Position numbers and translations under genes: made by a program | The notes under the pieces: generated by a model | Database searches by the model: none | Told to the model about the DNA's origin: nothing | What the model saw: the letters and a program-made list of their open reading frames with translations, nothing else | Part shown: piece after piece, positions 1 to 9,441 of the stretch | How positions within the stretch are numbered: the stretch's first letter is position 1 | How the letters are laid out: the number at the start of each line of letters is the position of its first letter | Assembly (NCBI RefSeq): GCF_051175385.1 | Contig: NZ_CP195106.1 | Span: forward strand, 5,580,001 to 5,644,000 | Source: Tundrisphaera lichenicola | Lineage (GTDB): Bacteria > Planctomycetota > Planctomycetia > Isosphaerales > Isosphaeraceae | DNA length: 64,000 bases | Direction of reading: 5' to 3'

Positions 1-669
1 TACGACCTGACACACTTCTCAAATATTGGTCGCCTCTTCCCCTTGCCCGGTGTGGTCCTGTTCCCTCATTCTGTCTTGCCACTCCACATCTTCGAGCCGC
101 GTTATCGACAAATGACCGAGGACGCACTGGCTTCGGATCGCCTTGTGACGATCGTCCAGACACGCCCACCATTGGAGTGGAAATCGCCCGGAACTCCGAC
201 CCTGGAACGCTTCGGTTGTCTCGGGCGCATCTTCAAACACGAGCGACTTCCCGATGGTCGGTTCAACTTCCTTCTCCTGGGTCGAAAACGAGTGGAGTTA
301 CTTCGAGAAATTCCGGGTGATAAACTCTACCGGATGTCGGAGCTTCGGATCGTCGAGGACATCCCTCCGGGTGATCACGAGGGTGTCCGGCGGGATGAGT
401 TGATCTCCAACTTCAGGAGTCTTCATCCCGGCGGCATCGACCGTGATCTCGACTCTCTCTTCGATTCGGAACTGCCGCTGGGCGTGCTCACGGACATCAT
501 CGCCCAGGCTCTTGGGCTTGGAGCGAGCGTCAAGCAAACGTTTCTTGCCGAACCCGTGGTGGTCCGCAGGGCCATCGGGCTGCTCGGCTTGCTTCGGCAG
601 ATGAAAGAAAATCAGCAGACACCCCAGGACATTCCTTCCAAATTCCCCCCCCCGTTCAGCCTCAATTGA
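1..669 (+). CDS. LON substrate-binding domain protein, 5' end cut by window
   Basis: The frame is open from base 1, and the residues before the TTG at 43 (reading ...GRLFPLPGVVLFP) already match the start of a LON N-terminal domain, so the true start lies just outside the window. The conserved block LPLHIFEPRYRQM is present. There is no AAA+ ATPase or Ser-Lys protease domain: the protein ends after about 220 residues with a proline-rich tail. Stand-alone LON-domain proteins are thought to bind peptides or act as adaptors; no enzymatic role can be assigned. It lies on the same strand as folE, but folE has its own promoter. Confidence 0.85.
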   Translation, partial: YDLTHFSNIGRLFPLPGVVLFPHSVLPLHIFEPRYRQMTEDALASDRLVTIVQTRPPLEWKSPGTPTLERFGCLGRIFKHERLPDGRFNFLLLGRKRVELLREIPGDKLYRMSELRIVEDIPPGDHEGVRRDELISNFRSLHPGGIDRDLDSLFDSELPLGVLTDIIAQALGLGASVKQTFLAEPVVVRRAIGLLGLLRQMKENQQTPQDIPSKFPPPFSLN

Positions 670-685
670 GTCGAGACTCGCCGGG

Positions 686-714
686 TTGATTGGGGGATGA
701 ATTGCCTCTATAAT
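686..714 (+). promoter_or_regulatory. Sigma-70-type promoter for folE
   Basis: TTGATT (686-691) and TATAAT (709-714) are separated by 17 bases. The -10 box is a perfect consensus. It lies 83 bases before the preferred folE start at 798, giving a leader of roughly 75 bases. Read by eye only. Confidence 0.65.
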
Positions 715-797
715 GGCACCTTCCTTTTGACCGAAACGCTCATCCTTAGACGACTTGCAGGTTGCGCCTTGCACCTGGATCGAGGGGTTTTAGGGTC

Positions 798-1403
798 ATG
801 ATCGACCACCAGGAACAGGATGAGATCAGCCACGGCACCATGGACCTTCCCCGAATCCGTAGGGCGGTTCGCGAGATCCTCCTGGCTGTCGGGGAAGACC
901 CCGATCGAGAGGGATTGAGGGATACCCCGAATCGCGTGGCTCGCATGTACGCCGAGATGTTTTCCGGTCTCCATCAAGACCCTCGAGTCCACCTCGCGAC
1001 CCTATTTACACAGAAGTATGACGAATTAGTCCTGATCAAGGACATCCGTTTCGAAAGCACCTGCGAGCACCATCTGCTCCCGTTCATCGGCACGGCCCAC
1101 GTCGCATATATCCCGAATGGTCAGGTGGTCGGGTTATCCAAGATCCCCAGGGTGATCGACGTCCTCTCGAAGCGGCCCCAGTTGCAAGAGCGACTGACGG
1201 AAGAGGTCGCCGACCTCCTGATGACCGAATTGAATGCCAAGGGAGTGGCCGTCGTGATGGACGCTTCGCACAGTTGCATGACCGTCCGTGGAGTCCACAA
1301 GCCCGGCGCCGCCTTCGTCACCAGCGCACTCCGCGGGGCGTGCAAGGACCGTGCGGCCACTCGTGCCGAGGTCCTGGCCCTGATCAATGGAAATCGCAGT
1401 TGA
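798..1403 (+). CDS. folE: GTP cyclohydrolase I
   Basis: Converts GTP to 7,8-dihydroneopterin triphosphate and formate, the first step of tetrahydrofolate and pterin synthesis (cytosolic toroidal decamer in known members). The zinc-site signature CEHHLLPF and the later SCMTVRGV segment, which carry the Cys/His/Cys ligands, are both present, as are GLSKIPR and the QERLTEE helix. I chose the ATG at 798 (201 residues) rather than an in-frame TTG at 762, because residues before it do not resemble the family and 798 gives the usual length. A good promoter lies upstream. There is no folate gene next to it. Confidence 0.97.
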   Translation: MIDHQEQDEISHGTMDLPRIRRAVREILLAVGEDPDREGLRDTPNRVARMYAEMFSGLHQDPRVHLATLFTQKYDELVLIKDIRFESTCEHHLLPFIGTAHVAYIPNGQVVGLSKIPRVIDVLSKRPQLQERLTEEVADLLMTELNAKGVAVVMDASHSCMTVRGVHKPGAAFVTSALRGACKDRAATRAEVLALINGNRS

Positions 1404-1650
1404 TCCCGGACCCTCTACGGATCGTCGGGAACCGGATCTTCCAAGCCGGCAACGTCTTCTGATCCGGGCTGGCCGGTTGTATCCTGGAGTGAACCGGGTC
1501 GATCGTCGCTCGCAATTCTTCAATATTGGCAGCGATCGAGCGAAGTTCGTTAACCCATCCGTCCAATCCAGGATGGCTGTTTGACGTCGTCGCCTACCCC
1601 CCGATGCCAACTCGAAGGCTCGTCGCCGACTTCAAGGACTCACAGACACA

Positions 1651-4626
1651 GTGGACGAACGCCGGGCGAGGATTCACGACGATCTCCGGGGTATTCTCGG
1701 TGGCGAACTCTTGTTCGAACCGATCGAACGCGCCCCATACTCCCATGATGCTAGCCTTTACGAAATCGACCCGCTCGGGGTGGTCGTCCCTCGGACCAGC
1801 GAAGACCTCGTCGCGCTGGTTCATTACGCCGTCGAAAACCAGATCCCTCTTCATCCTCGAGGGGCGGGTACCGGACTTGCTGGGGAGACTCTCGGGCCGG
1901 GCCTGGTCATCGATTTTAGTCGTCATTTCCGGCGAATCATCGAGATCGGTAAGGATCATGTCGAAATCCAGCCGGGAGTGGTCCTCGATCTCTTGAACGA
2001 TCAACTGGCTCCGCTCGGCCGGAGGATTGGCCCCGACCCGAGCCATTCGGAATCGAGGACGATCGGAGGGATGGTCGGGCTCGATGCGGCGGGTATCCGC
2101 TCGCTCCGCCACGGGACGACCGCCGATCATGTCCGAGGCCTCTCGGTGGTCTTCTCCAATGGTGAAGCCGCGAAGATCGGCTTCGAACCCTGGCCCTCAC
2201 CCGAGGACGAACCCAAAAGTTTCAAGGATCTGGTCGTCCGCAAGCTCGGGACGATCTATCGCCGACATGTCGACCTACTGACCCGACTCCATCCTCGATC
2301 GAGTCGAAACCGAGCCGGATATGCCCTCGGCGAAGCCGCCTCGCCGGTCGGGATCGACCTGGCTCGACTCCTGGTCGGATCCGAAGGAACTCTGGCCCTG
2401 GTGACAGGAATCAGCCTGGCGACCGTGCCGACCCCGACAGCTCAGTCGGTGGTCGTGCTCCCTTTCGGGCGAATCGGCGATGCCGCGAGAGCCGTGGTCG
2501 ACTGCCTCCGTTTCGGCCCTTCAGCCTGCGAGCTCTTCGACTGGCGTTCGCTGAGCATGGCACGCGATGTTCTCCCCACGATTCGTCACTGGATCGCGGA
2601 ATCGGCGGAAGCCGCGTTGATTGTCGAGATCGATGGGGACGACCCGGCCGAGGTCGCGGACCGTCTCCGGTCGATGGTCCTTCGGGTCGAAGGCAGAGGC
2701 CTCTTGGTCAGCGACCCCGTCGAGGCGACCGGAAGATCCGATTGCGACTTCCTCCTGGGTCTTCGAAAGTCGATCACTCCCGGCCTCATGCGGATGAAGG
2801 GGCCTTGCCGACCAGTCCCGTTCATCGAGGATATTGCCGTCCCTCCGGAGGCACTGGCCGAATTCCTCCGCCGGCTCCAGGATATCCTCAAGCAGTTCGA
2901 AGCGAGTTGGACCGTCTATGCTCATGCCGGTGCGGGGCAACTTCATGTTCGCCCATTCCTGGATCTGGGCGAACCGTCCGATGTGGCGAAACTGGAGCCC
3001 ATGGCCAGTGCGGTCCACGAGGCAGCGCTCAGCCTCGGTGGTTCGATCTCGGGCGAACATGGTTGCGGATTAGCACGAACCCAGTTCCTCCGCAGGCAGG
3101 CAGGCGACCTCTTCCATGCGTTTCGCGAGATCAAGGACGCCTTCGACCCGTACAACGTACTGAATCCCGGAAAGGTGGTCGGCGATGATCCGCACCTGAT
3201 GACCCGGCATCTCAAACCGGTCGCCCCCCCAGGATCTCCCGAGATGTTACCCGGATCCTCGAGCGAGCCCACCGAGGCCGAGGTTCAGGTCATCATCCCC
3301 GCACTCCGTCATCTCGACCTCTCGGTCCTGGAGCAAGCCTCCGCCTGCAACGGCTGCGGCGCCTGTCGGACCCAAGAGCCTGGCCTCCGGATGTGCCCGA
3401 CCTTTCGGGCACTCCGCTCCGAGGCGGCCTCCCCCCGGAATCAGGCCAATCTGCTCCGTCAGATCGCCACCGGTGCCCTCGACCCCAGACTCTGGGGGTC
3501 CGAGGAGATGAAAGCCAACGCCGATCTCTGCATCCATTGCATGTCATGCCGCAATGAATGCCCCGCTGGTATAGACGTCTCCAGCCTGATGGTCGAGGCC
3601 AAGGCTGCCTACGTTGAGATCCACGGCCTGGCACCGACCGACTGGTATCTTTCCAGGGTTGACCTCTGGTCGAAGCTCGCCAGCCGGGTCCCGATCACCT
3701 GGAACGGCATCATCAAGAATCGATTCGCCCGATGGTTAATCGAGCGGACTTTCGGAGTGGCCCGGCAGCGGGCTCTCCCCAATGCCCACCGGACTCCCTT
3801 CCTCCGAAGGGCCGAGCGACTTGGCCTGACCCGGGCTCGACCTCAGGAACCTGGCCCCCGAGTGGCCTACTTCGTCGATGTCTTCGCTAACCACTTCGAC
3901 CAGGAACTGGCCGAATCCGTAGTCGGTGTGCTGCGCCAGGCCGGTGTGAATGTGCATGTTCCACGCCGTCAGCGGGGCTCTGGGATGTCCGCCCTGGTCG
4001 CCGGCGACCTGGAGCACGCACGCGAACTCGCCCTGGCCAACCTTCGAGTCCTGGGGGACGTCGTTCGAGACGGATATACGGTGGTATGCTCCGAGCCCAC
4101 GGCCACTCTCATGATCCGCCGCGAGTACCTCAAATTAACCGATGACCTCGACGCCTCCCTCGTCGCCGAGAACACGATGGACGTCGGCCAGTACCTGAGC
4201 GGATTGGCCGCCCGAGGGCAATTACCCGAACCGAAGCACCCTCTCCGAGCCCGGGTCGGCTATCATCAGCCGTGCCACCTCCGCACGCTCGAGGTTGGGA
4301 CCCCCGGACTCGACCTGATCCGTTCCATCCCCGAGTTGGATGTCGAATTCATCGACCGAGGCTGCTCGGGGATGGCTGGAACCTTCGGGCTATCGCGTCA
4401 GAATTTCCGAACTTCGCTCCGAGCCGGCCGGGCTCTGCGCAACCGCCTTCTGGGCCAAGACATAGAGATCGGATCGACCGAGTGTGGTTCCTGCCGGATG
4501 CAGATGGAACAAGGGAGCACCAAACGCACCCTCCACCCGATCAAACTCCTCGGGCTAAGCTATGGGCTAAATCCTTCACTGCTCCGCCATTTTCGCGACA
4601 GCAAGCCTAGGCGTGAGATGTCCTGA
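1651..4626 (+). CDS. FAD-linked oxidase fused to GlpC-like Fe-S/CCG domains
   Basis: A 991-residue fusion. Residues about 35-205 form a PCMH-type FAD-binding domain (PRGAGTGLAGET is the FAD-contacting loop). About 210-510 is the FAD-oxidase C-terminal domain with SGEHGCGLAR. Two ferredoxin-like clusters follow, CNGCGAC near residue 565 and CIHCMSCRNECP near 627. The end carries two CCG-type motifs (HQPCHL near 873, CGSCRMQ near 944). This architecture is that of YdiJ/D-lactate or D-2-hydroxyacid dehydrogenases that pass electrons to the quinone pool; the substrate cannot be read from sequence. It starts with GTG at 1651; no other in-frame start is close by, and the ribosome site is weak. It is monocistronic and converges with ftsY. 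Confidence 0.9.
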   Translation: MDERRARIHDDLRGILGGELLFEPIERAPYSHDASLYEIDPLGVVVPRTSEDLVALVHYAVENQIPLHPRGAGTGLAGETLGPGLVIDFSRHFRRIIEIGKDHVEIQPGVVLDLLNDQLAPLGRRIGPDPSHSESRTIGGMVGLDAAGIRSLRHGTTADHVRGLSVVFSNGEAAKIGFEPWPSPEDEPKSFKDLVVRKLGTIYRRHVDLLTRLHPRSSRNRAGYALGEAASPVGIDLARLLVGSEGTLALVTGISLATVPTPTAQSVVVLPFGRIGDAARAVVDCLRFGPSACELFDWRSLSMARDVLPTIRHWIAESAEAALIVEIDGDDPAEVADRLRSMVLRVEGRGLLVSDPVEATGRSDCDFLLGLRKSITPGLMRMKGPCRPVPFIEDIAVPPEALAEFLRRLQDILKQFEASWTVYAHAGAGQLHVRPFLDLGEPSDVAKLEPMASAVHEAALSLGGSISGEHGCGLARTQFLRRQAGDLFHAFREIKDAFDPYNVLNPGKVVGDDPHLMTRHLKPVAPPGSPEMLPGSSSEPTEAEVQVIIPALRHLDLSVLEQASACNGCGACRTQEPGLRMCPTFRALRSEAASPRNQANLLRQIATGALDPRLWGSEEMKANADLCIHCMSCRNECPAGIDVSSLMVEAKAAYVEIHGLAPTDWYLSRVDLWSKLASRVPITWNGIIKNRFARWLIERTFGVARQRALPNAHRTPFLRRAERLGLTRARPQEPGPRVAYFVDVFANHFDQELAESVVGVLRQAGVNVHVPRRQRGSGMSALVAGDLEHARELALANLRVLGDVVRDGYTVVCSEPTATLMIRREYLKLTDDLDASLVAENTMDVGQYLSGLAARGQLPEPKHPLRARVGYHQPCHLRTLEVGTPGLDLIRSIPELDVEFIDRGCSGMAGTFGLSRQNFRTSLRAGRALRNRLLGQDIEIGSTECGSCRMQMEQGSTKRTLHPIKLLGLSYGLNPSLLRHFRDSKPRREMS

Positions 4627-4645
4627 GCCCTTGCCTTCCGGAATC

Positions 4646-5551
4646 TCAAGAGAAGATCGACTCGACGAACGCTTCAGCGTCGAAAGGCTGAAGGTCATCA
4701 ATTCCTTCTCCAATCCCGACGAACTTGACGGGCAGGTTCATCGCCTGGCGGACGGCCACGACGACCCCACCCTTTGCGGTCCCGTCGAGTTTCGTCAGGA
4801 TGACGCCTGTGCAACCGATCGACTTGGTGAAGACCTCGGCCTGTCGAATGGCGTTCTGCCCATTTGTCGCATCGAGCACGAGTAGGACCTCGTGAGGAGC
4901 ACCTGCAATCTTTCGCGAGATGACCTGGCGCACTTTCTCCAGCTCACGCATCAGGTGAGATTGCGTGTGCAATCGACCAGCCGTGTCGACGATCAGGACG
5001 TCGACTTGCCGGGCGAGAGCCCGGTCGCAGGCGTCGTGCGCCACGCTGGCCGGGTCCGCTCCGGGTGCTCCCTTGACGATGTCAGAGCCCGAACGCTCGG
5101 CCCAGATCGTCAGCTGATCGGCCGCTGCCGCTCGGAACGTGTCGCAAGCGGCCAACAGGATCGTTTTCCCTTCATTCTTGAACCGTTGGGCCAGCTTCGC
5201 GATCGAGGTTGTCTTACCCGAGCCGTTGATGCCGGCGATCAGATAGACCGTCGGCTTCGAGCTTGCGACGATCAAGGCACCGGGACGTGGGTCGATCAGA
5301 AGCGCCTTCAACTCTCGCTTGACCAGATCGATCAGTTCCTGGTCGGCCGTCCGATCGGCGTAAGCCGTGCGTACCCGTTCAATAACCTTCGAAGTCGCGC
5401 CGACTCCGACATCAGCCTGGATCAGGATCGATTCGAGCCTGTCCAGGAAGTCCTGGTCGACCTTCCTGCCGAGCCAGGAGCGAACGTCGAAGAGTTGAGC
5501 CGTCCGCGACAGCCCTTTCTTGAATCGGTCGAGCAGATCCTTGAACGCCAT
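4646..5551 (-). CDS. ftsY: Signal recognition particle receptor FtsY
   Basis: SRP GTPase that docks SRP-bound ribosomes at the membrane for co-translational insertion. The protein has 301 residues, with a short N domain and almost no acidic A domain. The GTPase elements are all visible: GINGSGKT (107-114), DTFRAAA (137-143), DTAGR (189-193) and TKLDG (253-257), followed by the GIGEGIDDLQPF end typical of SRP GTPases. It is the last gene of a nusB-PHP-ftsY run on the minus strand; the PHP gene ends 42 bases upstream. Confidence 0.97.
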   Translation of the reverse strand: MAFKDLLDRFKKGLSRTAQLFDVRSWLGRKVDQDFLDRLESILIQADVGVGATSKVIERVRTAYADRTADQELIDLVKRELKALLIDPRPGALIVASSKPTVYLIAGINGSGKTTSIAKLAQRFKNEGKTILLAACDTFRAAAADQLTIWAERSGSDIVKGAPGADPASVAHDACDRALARQVDVLIVDTAGRLHTQSHLMRELEKVRQVISRKIAGAPHEVLLVLDATNGQNAIRQAEVFTKSIGCTGVILTKLDGTAKGGVVVAVRQAMNLPVKFVGIGEGIDDLQPFDAEAFVESIFS

Positions 5552-5593
5552 GAGTCCCAGGGGAATTGAGATAGGAGAGACGAGACAATCCGA

Positions 5594-6469
5594 CTAATCG
5601 GTGGCTGACACTGGCCGATGAAGGCGAAGCCGATCGAGATCCTCGGGAGAGGTAGAGATGACACCCACCCACCGACCCGGACGGTCGGAGGCATGAAAAT
5701 CGGATCCGGCGATCGGGGCCAACCCAAATTCGTCGGCCCAGTCTCGCCATCGTCGACCGAGCCTGGACCCAATTCCTGGGCCATCGACTTCGATCGCTCC
5801 GAGTCCCTCGTCCACCATTTCACGCAAACTTACCAATCGGAGATCATAGGGCGGATGGGCCAGCCCGGCAACCCCGCCAGCTCCCCGGATCAGCTCGATG
5901 GCCTTTCCGAAGGGTACACGCGGTTTCTCGACTTGCGTAGGTCCGTCGTCGCCGAGGAATCGAGCGAATGCATCGCGATAATCGGCGACTTGCTCGGTAT
6001 GGACCAGCCAATCGGCCAGATGTTTGCGTCCCAGAGTTGCCCTCGGAAATGTCGATCGTAAGACGTCGAGGTCGATACTCAGGCCAAGCTGGCCCAGTCG
6101 ACGGGCCATTGCCTCGATCCGATTCGACCTGGCCTCACGAAGCATGGAGGTAGCCTCAACGAGCGCCGGGTCGTCCTCCCGGACGAAGTGGCCGAGAACG
6201 TGGAGTTCCCGACCCTCCCGGCTGGAGGTTAGCTCGATCCCGCCAATCAACTCGATCCCGAGGCGATCGGCCTCGGGGCGGGCGATGGAGATGGCCGAGA
6301 GCGTGTCGTGATCGGTGATCGCCAGCCCCGAAAGCCCGACGTTCGCGGCCGCTCGGACGACCTCTCCGGGCGAGCACTGTCCATCGGAATGGGTCGTGTG
6401 CACGTGAAGATCGACCCGACCGAAGCGAGCGGGCTTCGAGGAGCGGGCCAATCTGAGGGCTCTGCCCAC
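5594..6469 (-). CDS. PHP-domain phosphoesterase (YciV/RNase AM-like)
   Basis: A 291-residue PHP-family metallohydrolase. Metal-binding motifs seen are DLHVHTTHSDG near the N-terminus, ITDHDTLSA about 30 residues later, AHPPYD in the middle and GSDFHA near the end. Related proteins hydrolyse 3',5'-nucleoside bisphosphates and trim RNA 5' ends. That activity is plausible but is assigned from family resemblance only. It starts 4 bases after nusB ends, so the two are probably translated together. Confidence 0.88.
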   Translation of the reverse strand: MGRALRLARSSKPARFGRVDLHVHTTHSDGQCSPGEVVRAAANVGLSGLAITDHDTLSAISIARPEADRLGIELIGGIELTSSREGRELHVLGHFVREDDPALVEATSMLREARSNRIEAMARRLGQLGLSIDLDVLRSTFPRATLGRKHLADWLVHTEQVADYRDAFARFLGDDGPTQVEKPRVPFGKAIELIRGAGGVAGLAHPPYDLRLVSLREMVDEGLGAIEVDGPGIGSRLGRRWRDWADEFGLAPIAGSDFHASDRPGRWVGVISTSPEDLDRLRLHRPVSATD

Positions 6470-6473
6470 GGAG

Positions 6474-6998
6474 TCAGGACTCCTCGCCCGGTGGTATCAG
6501 CGGCACCGCGGCCTCCGACGAAGATTCCTCTTTGGCGAGTTCTCCACCTTCAGCATCGATATCCTGCGAGACCGTGGCGGTCGAAGACTGACCCGCTCCG
6601 GCGACCTGGAGTCTGTCGAGGATTCCGTTCACGAAGCGGCTCGATTGCGCAGTGCTATAGCGTTTAGCCAATTCCAAGGCTTCGTTGATCGCGACCTTGG
6701 CCGGGACCGATTCGGGGCAGTAGAGCAGTTCGTAGGCACCGAGCCGGAGGATGTTTCGGTCGATGGCCGCCATCCGGTCCAGACGCCAGTTTTCGGCCAC
6801 CTCGGAGATCAAGGCATCGATCCGGGGTTGGTGCTCCCGGACCCCCTCGATCAGGGTCGAGGCGAAGGCGCACAGCTTGGGCTCGCGAAGCCTACGCTGA
6901 ATGAAGACATCCGCTTCCTCCGGGCCTTGGCCGGGGTTCTGCTCCAGTTGGTAGAGGACCTGAAGGGCGATTTCTCGACCTCGAGTTCGTCGAGTCAT
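6474..6998 (-). CDS. nusB: Transcription antitermination factor NusB
   Basis: RNA-binding subunit of the rRNA antitermination complex (pairs with NusE/S10 on boxA). The N-terminal TRRTRGREIALQVLYQ and the later INEALELAKRYS and FVNGILDRL helices are characteristic. The protein has 174 residues, with about 30 extra acidic/serine-rich residues after the conserved core. It is the first gene of the run with the PHP phosphoesterase and ftsY. About 160 bases without a gene separate it from rnhA upstream. Confidence 0.95.
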   Translation of the reverse strand: MTRRTRGREIALQVLYQLEQNPGQGPEEADVFIQRRLREPKLCAFASTLIEGVREHQPRIDALISEVAENWRLDRMAAIDRNILRLGAYELLYCPESVPAKVAINEALELAKRYSTAQSSRFVNGILDRLQVAGAGQSSTATVSQDIDAEGGELAKEESSSEAAVPLIPPGEES

Positions 6999-7157
6999 AG
7001 GTGCCTTGGGGCCTGAGGCCCTCGATATCTTGCCGGTCCTGACTTCGCGGACCCTCGGCGAATGCGATAGGATCGATCATACGCCAGCGGGGCACCGTGC
7101 GTGAAGTCCAGACGAAAGCATCCGGATTCGAGCCCGGTTCCATCGAGGACCCGGGCG

Positions 7158-7646
7158 TCATCCCCGAGCGTCGGCGACCATTTGTTTATAGGCGGCGACC
7201 GCCATTCGATCGCACGCTTCATTCTCGGGATGCCCGTTATGGCCGAGGACCATGGAGACTCTCACGTCGTGGTTCGCGACGAGTTCATCGAGCCGTTGCC
7301 AGAGGTCTAGATTTACGACCGGTTTGAAGGACTTTCCTTCACGGCGCCGCCAGCCCTGGGCCTTCCACTTGGGCATCCAGTCACGGAGTCCCTTCCCGAC
7401 ATACTCGCTATCGGTGACCAATTCGACCTGGCATCGGCGCTTGAGACTGGCAAGCCCTTCGATGGCACCGGTCAGTTCCATCCGATTGTTCGTGGTCTCA
7501 GGCACCGCTCCCGAAGCATCGACAATCCGACCACTCGCCGGGTGTTGCAGGATGTAAGCCCAGCCTCCCGGTCCCGGGTTTCCACTACAAGCGCCGTCGG
7601 TGAAGAGCCGGACGAAATCGGCGGGGGCATTCGGGTCGGGCGTCAT
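7158..7646 (-). CDS. rnhA: Ribonuclease HI
   Basis: Degrades the RNA strand of RNA-DNA hybrids, for example in R-loops and Okazaki primers. The active-site acidic residues lie in FTDGACSGNPG, in the NNRMELTGAIE helix (Glu), in VTDSEYV (Asp) and in the C-terminal NEACDRMA. The GHNGHPEN loop carries the conserved His. I chose the ATG at 7646 (162 residues) because AAGGA lies at a workable distance; a TTG at 7670 is the alternative. A hairpin just upstream separates it from lexA. Confidence 0.95.
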   Translation of the reverse strand: MTPDPNAPADFVRLFTDGACSGNPGPGGWAYILQHPASGRIVDASGAVPETTNNRMELTGAIEGLASLKRRCQVELVTDSEYVGKGLRDWMPKWKAQGWRRREGKSFKPVVNLDLWQRLDELVANHDVRVSMVLGHNGHPENEACDRMAVAAYKQMVADARG

Positions 7647-7673
7647 CCGTGAACGATCCTTGATAAGCAAACG

Positions 7674-7699
7674 GACCCGCCGAATAGCCCCGGCGGGTC
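7674..7699 (-). terminator. Hairpin terminator after lexA
   Basis: GACCCGCCG (7674-7682) pairs perfectly with CGGCGGGTC (7691-7699) around an 8-base loop. On the minus strand it lies 50 bases past the lexA stop and is followed by a moderately T-rich stretch. It ends just before the rnhA ribosome-binding site, so it should limit read-through from lexA into rnhA. Confidence 0.65.
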
Positions 7700-7748
7700 T
7701 TGGTTTGATGAATCTCAGGCTCCAGGCTACCGACAGGAGCGGATTGTC

Positions 7749-8363
7749 TCAATACTTTCGGACGACACCGACAAGAATCCCGATGATGTCGACCTTGTCG
7801 CGGAAGATCGGCTTCATCGTTTTATTGGCGGGCTCGAGTCGGAAACGATTCTTCTCCTTGAAGAACCGCTTGAGTGTCGCCGCCCCGTCCTCGTCTCTGA
7901 CCGCAACAATCTGACCGTCCCGAGCCTGCTCCTGCTTGTGGATGATCACATAATCGCCGTCGGCGATGTGCTCTTCGATCATCGACTCGCCGGTGACCTG
8001 CAGGGCGAACTTGTCCTCGGCCCCTTCCCATTCGGAGAAAGCCAGTTCCTCATCGGCCTGCTCAATCGCTTCGATCGGTGACCCGGCTGCGATCCGGCCG
8101 ACCAACCGGACTCCGGTCGGGGCCGCCGGCGCCGAGGTCGGATCTTCCAGGAGTTGGATCGCACGCGACATGTTGGGCTCGCGGTGGATCAGGCCTTTCT
8201 TCTGGAGTGCCTTGAGGTGGCACATGACTCCATTGGGGCTCTTGATATCGAACTCATTGCCGATCTCGCGGACCGTCGGGCCATAGCCGCGACCCTGGAT
8301 CTTGCCGCGAATGAACTGGTAAATCTCGCGCTGACGCGAGGTCAATTGTTCGAGGTCGGCCAT
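7749..8363 (-). CDS. lexA: SOS repressor LexA
   Basis: Self-cleaving repressor of the DNA-damage response. With the ATG at 8363 (204 residues; CCGGAG upstream) the winged-helix domain spans about 1-70. The cleavage site is Ala93-Gly94 in GRIAAGSP. The catalytic pair is Ser127 (GESM) and Lys165 (AATLKRFF), so the protein should be competent for RecA-stimulated autocleavage. An in-frame codon at 8477 would add 38 residues unlike LexA and is rejected. It is divergent from the PIG-L gene across about 240 bases. I could not find a convincing palindromic operator there. Confidence 0.96.
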   Translation of the reverse strand: MADLEQLTSRQREIYQFIRGKIQGRGYGPTVREIGNEFDIKSPNGVMCHLKALQKKGLIHREPNMSRAIQLLEDPTSAPAAPTGVRLVGRIAAGSPIEAIEQADEELAFSEWEGAEDKFALQVTGESMIEEHIADGDYVIIHKQEQARDGQIVAVRDEDGAATLKRFFKEKNRFRLEPANKTMKPIFRDKVDIIGILVGVVRKY

Positions 8364-8602
8364 GGCTGGACACTCCGGAGGTGGGAGGGGGCGATCCTTC
8401 AGCCCTCCTTTCATGCGATCGGATGGACACCACAAGACGGGCGAACACCATCTGACCCTTTGACTGCTAATGTACACAAGTCGCCCAGGAGACGCGAGGA
8501 CATTCCGGAAATTTCAGGGCAGTCCCCCCACCGAAACCCCGCCGGAAGGATCTTGCGAGTGGCAGGACTTCGAGATTACCCTCGCCGCTCAATCAGAACT
8601 CG

Positions 8603-9406
8603 ATGGAGCTTCCCGTGCCCGAGCCCAAATCGCTCAAGCCTCAAATCCTGGCCATTCACGCGCACCCCGATGACATCGAGTTTCAGTGCGCGGGGACGCT
8701 CGCCCTGCTTGCCACGAAGGGCTGTTCGATCACGCTGGCCACCATGACGCCCGGAGATTGTGGGAGCGCCGACCGCGATGCTGAGACAATCTCGACCATT
8801 CGCAGGCAAGAGGCCAGGGCGGCAGCCGAACTCATCGGAGCGGAATACTTCTGCCTGGAGTTCCGCGACCTCGCCATCTTCGAGGACGATGAGTCGAGGA
8901 GGCGAGTGGTCGAGGCCCTCCGGAGAGTTCGTCCAGAGATCGTCCTGACCGCCCCACCTGTCGACTATCTCTGCGATCACGAGGCCACCAGCCGGTTAGT
9001 CCGCGACGCCTGTTTCGCCGCGACCCTCCCCAACTACAAGACTCGACAGTGGGAACCGGCCCCACCTCTCCCGAAGATTCCCCACCTCTACTACACCGAT
9101 CCGATCGAGGGAATTGATCGTGACGGCCAACCCCAGCCGTCCGGCTTCCTGGTCGATGTCTCGAACGTCGTCGAAATCAAGCGGCGAATGCTCGCTTGTC
9201 ACGCCAGCCAACGGGACTGGCTCCTCAAGCAGCATGGGATCGATGAGTATCTCGACGCCCAGGCTCGATGGGGATCCCATCGAGGGGCGGAGATCGGCGT
9301 CGCTCACGCCGAGGCATTCCGCCAGTATCTGGGGCATGCCTACCCCAGAGATAACCGTTTGCTCATGCTACTCGAAGAGGGGAATGAGCCCGCGTCGCCT
9401 CGGTAG
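8603..9406 (+). CDS. PIG-L/LmbE family N-deacetylase (BshB1-like)
   Basis: A 267-residue zinc hydrolase of the PIG-L fold. The metal motif AHPDD is at 20-24, with the downstream DHEAT segment giving the third ligand. This family deacetylates N-acetylglucosaminyl conjugates. The closest familiar member is BshB1 of bacillithiol synthesis, but no bshA or bshC lies nearby, so the substrate stays open. It is a single gene divergent from lexA and convergent with accD. Confidence 0.87.
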   Translation: MELPVPEPKSLKPQILAIHAHPDDIEFQCAGTLALLATKGCSITLATMTPGDCGSADRDAETISTIRRQEARAAAELIGAEYFCLEFRDLAIFEDDESRRRVVEALRRVRPEIVLTAPPVDYLCDHEATSRLVRDACFAATLPNYKTRQWEPAPPLPKIPHLYYTDPIEGIDRDGQPQPSGFLVDVSNVVEIKRRMLACHASQRDWLLKQHGIDEYLDAQARWGSHRGAEIGVAHAEAFRQYLGHAYPRDNRLLMLLEEGNEPASPR

Positions 9407-9441
9407 TCCGGGACATCTTCGATCCCAATTCCTCGCGCAGC

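Noticed and set aside
8364..8602. LexA operator between lexA and the PIG-L gene
   Set aside because: I looked for GAAC-N4-GTTC, CTG-N10-CAG and other palindromes; only a short TGTACA near 8471 is present, too weak to call.
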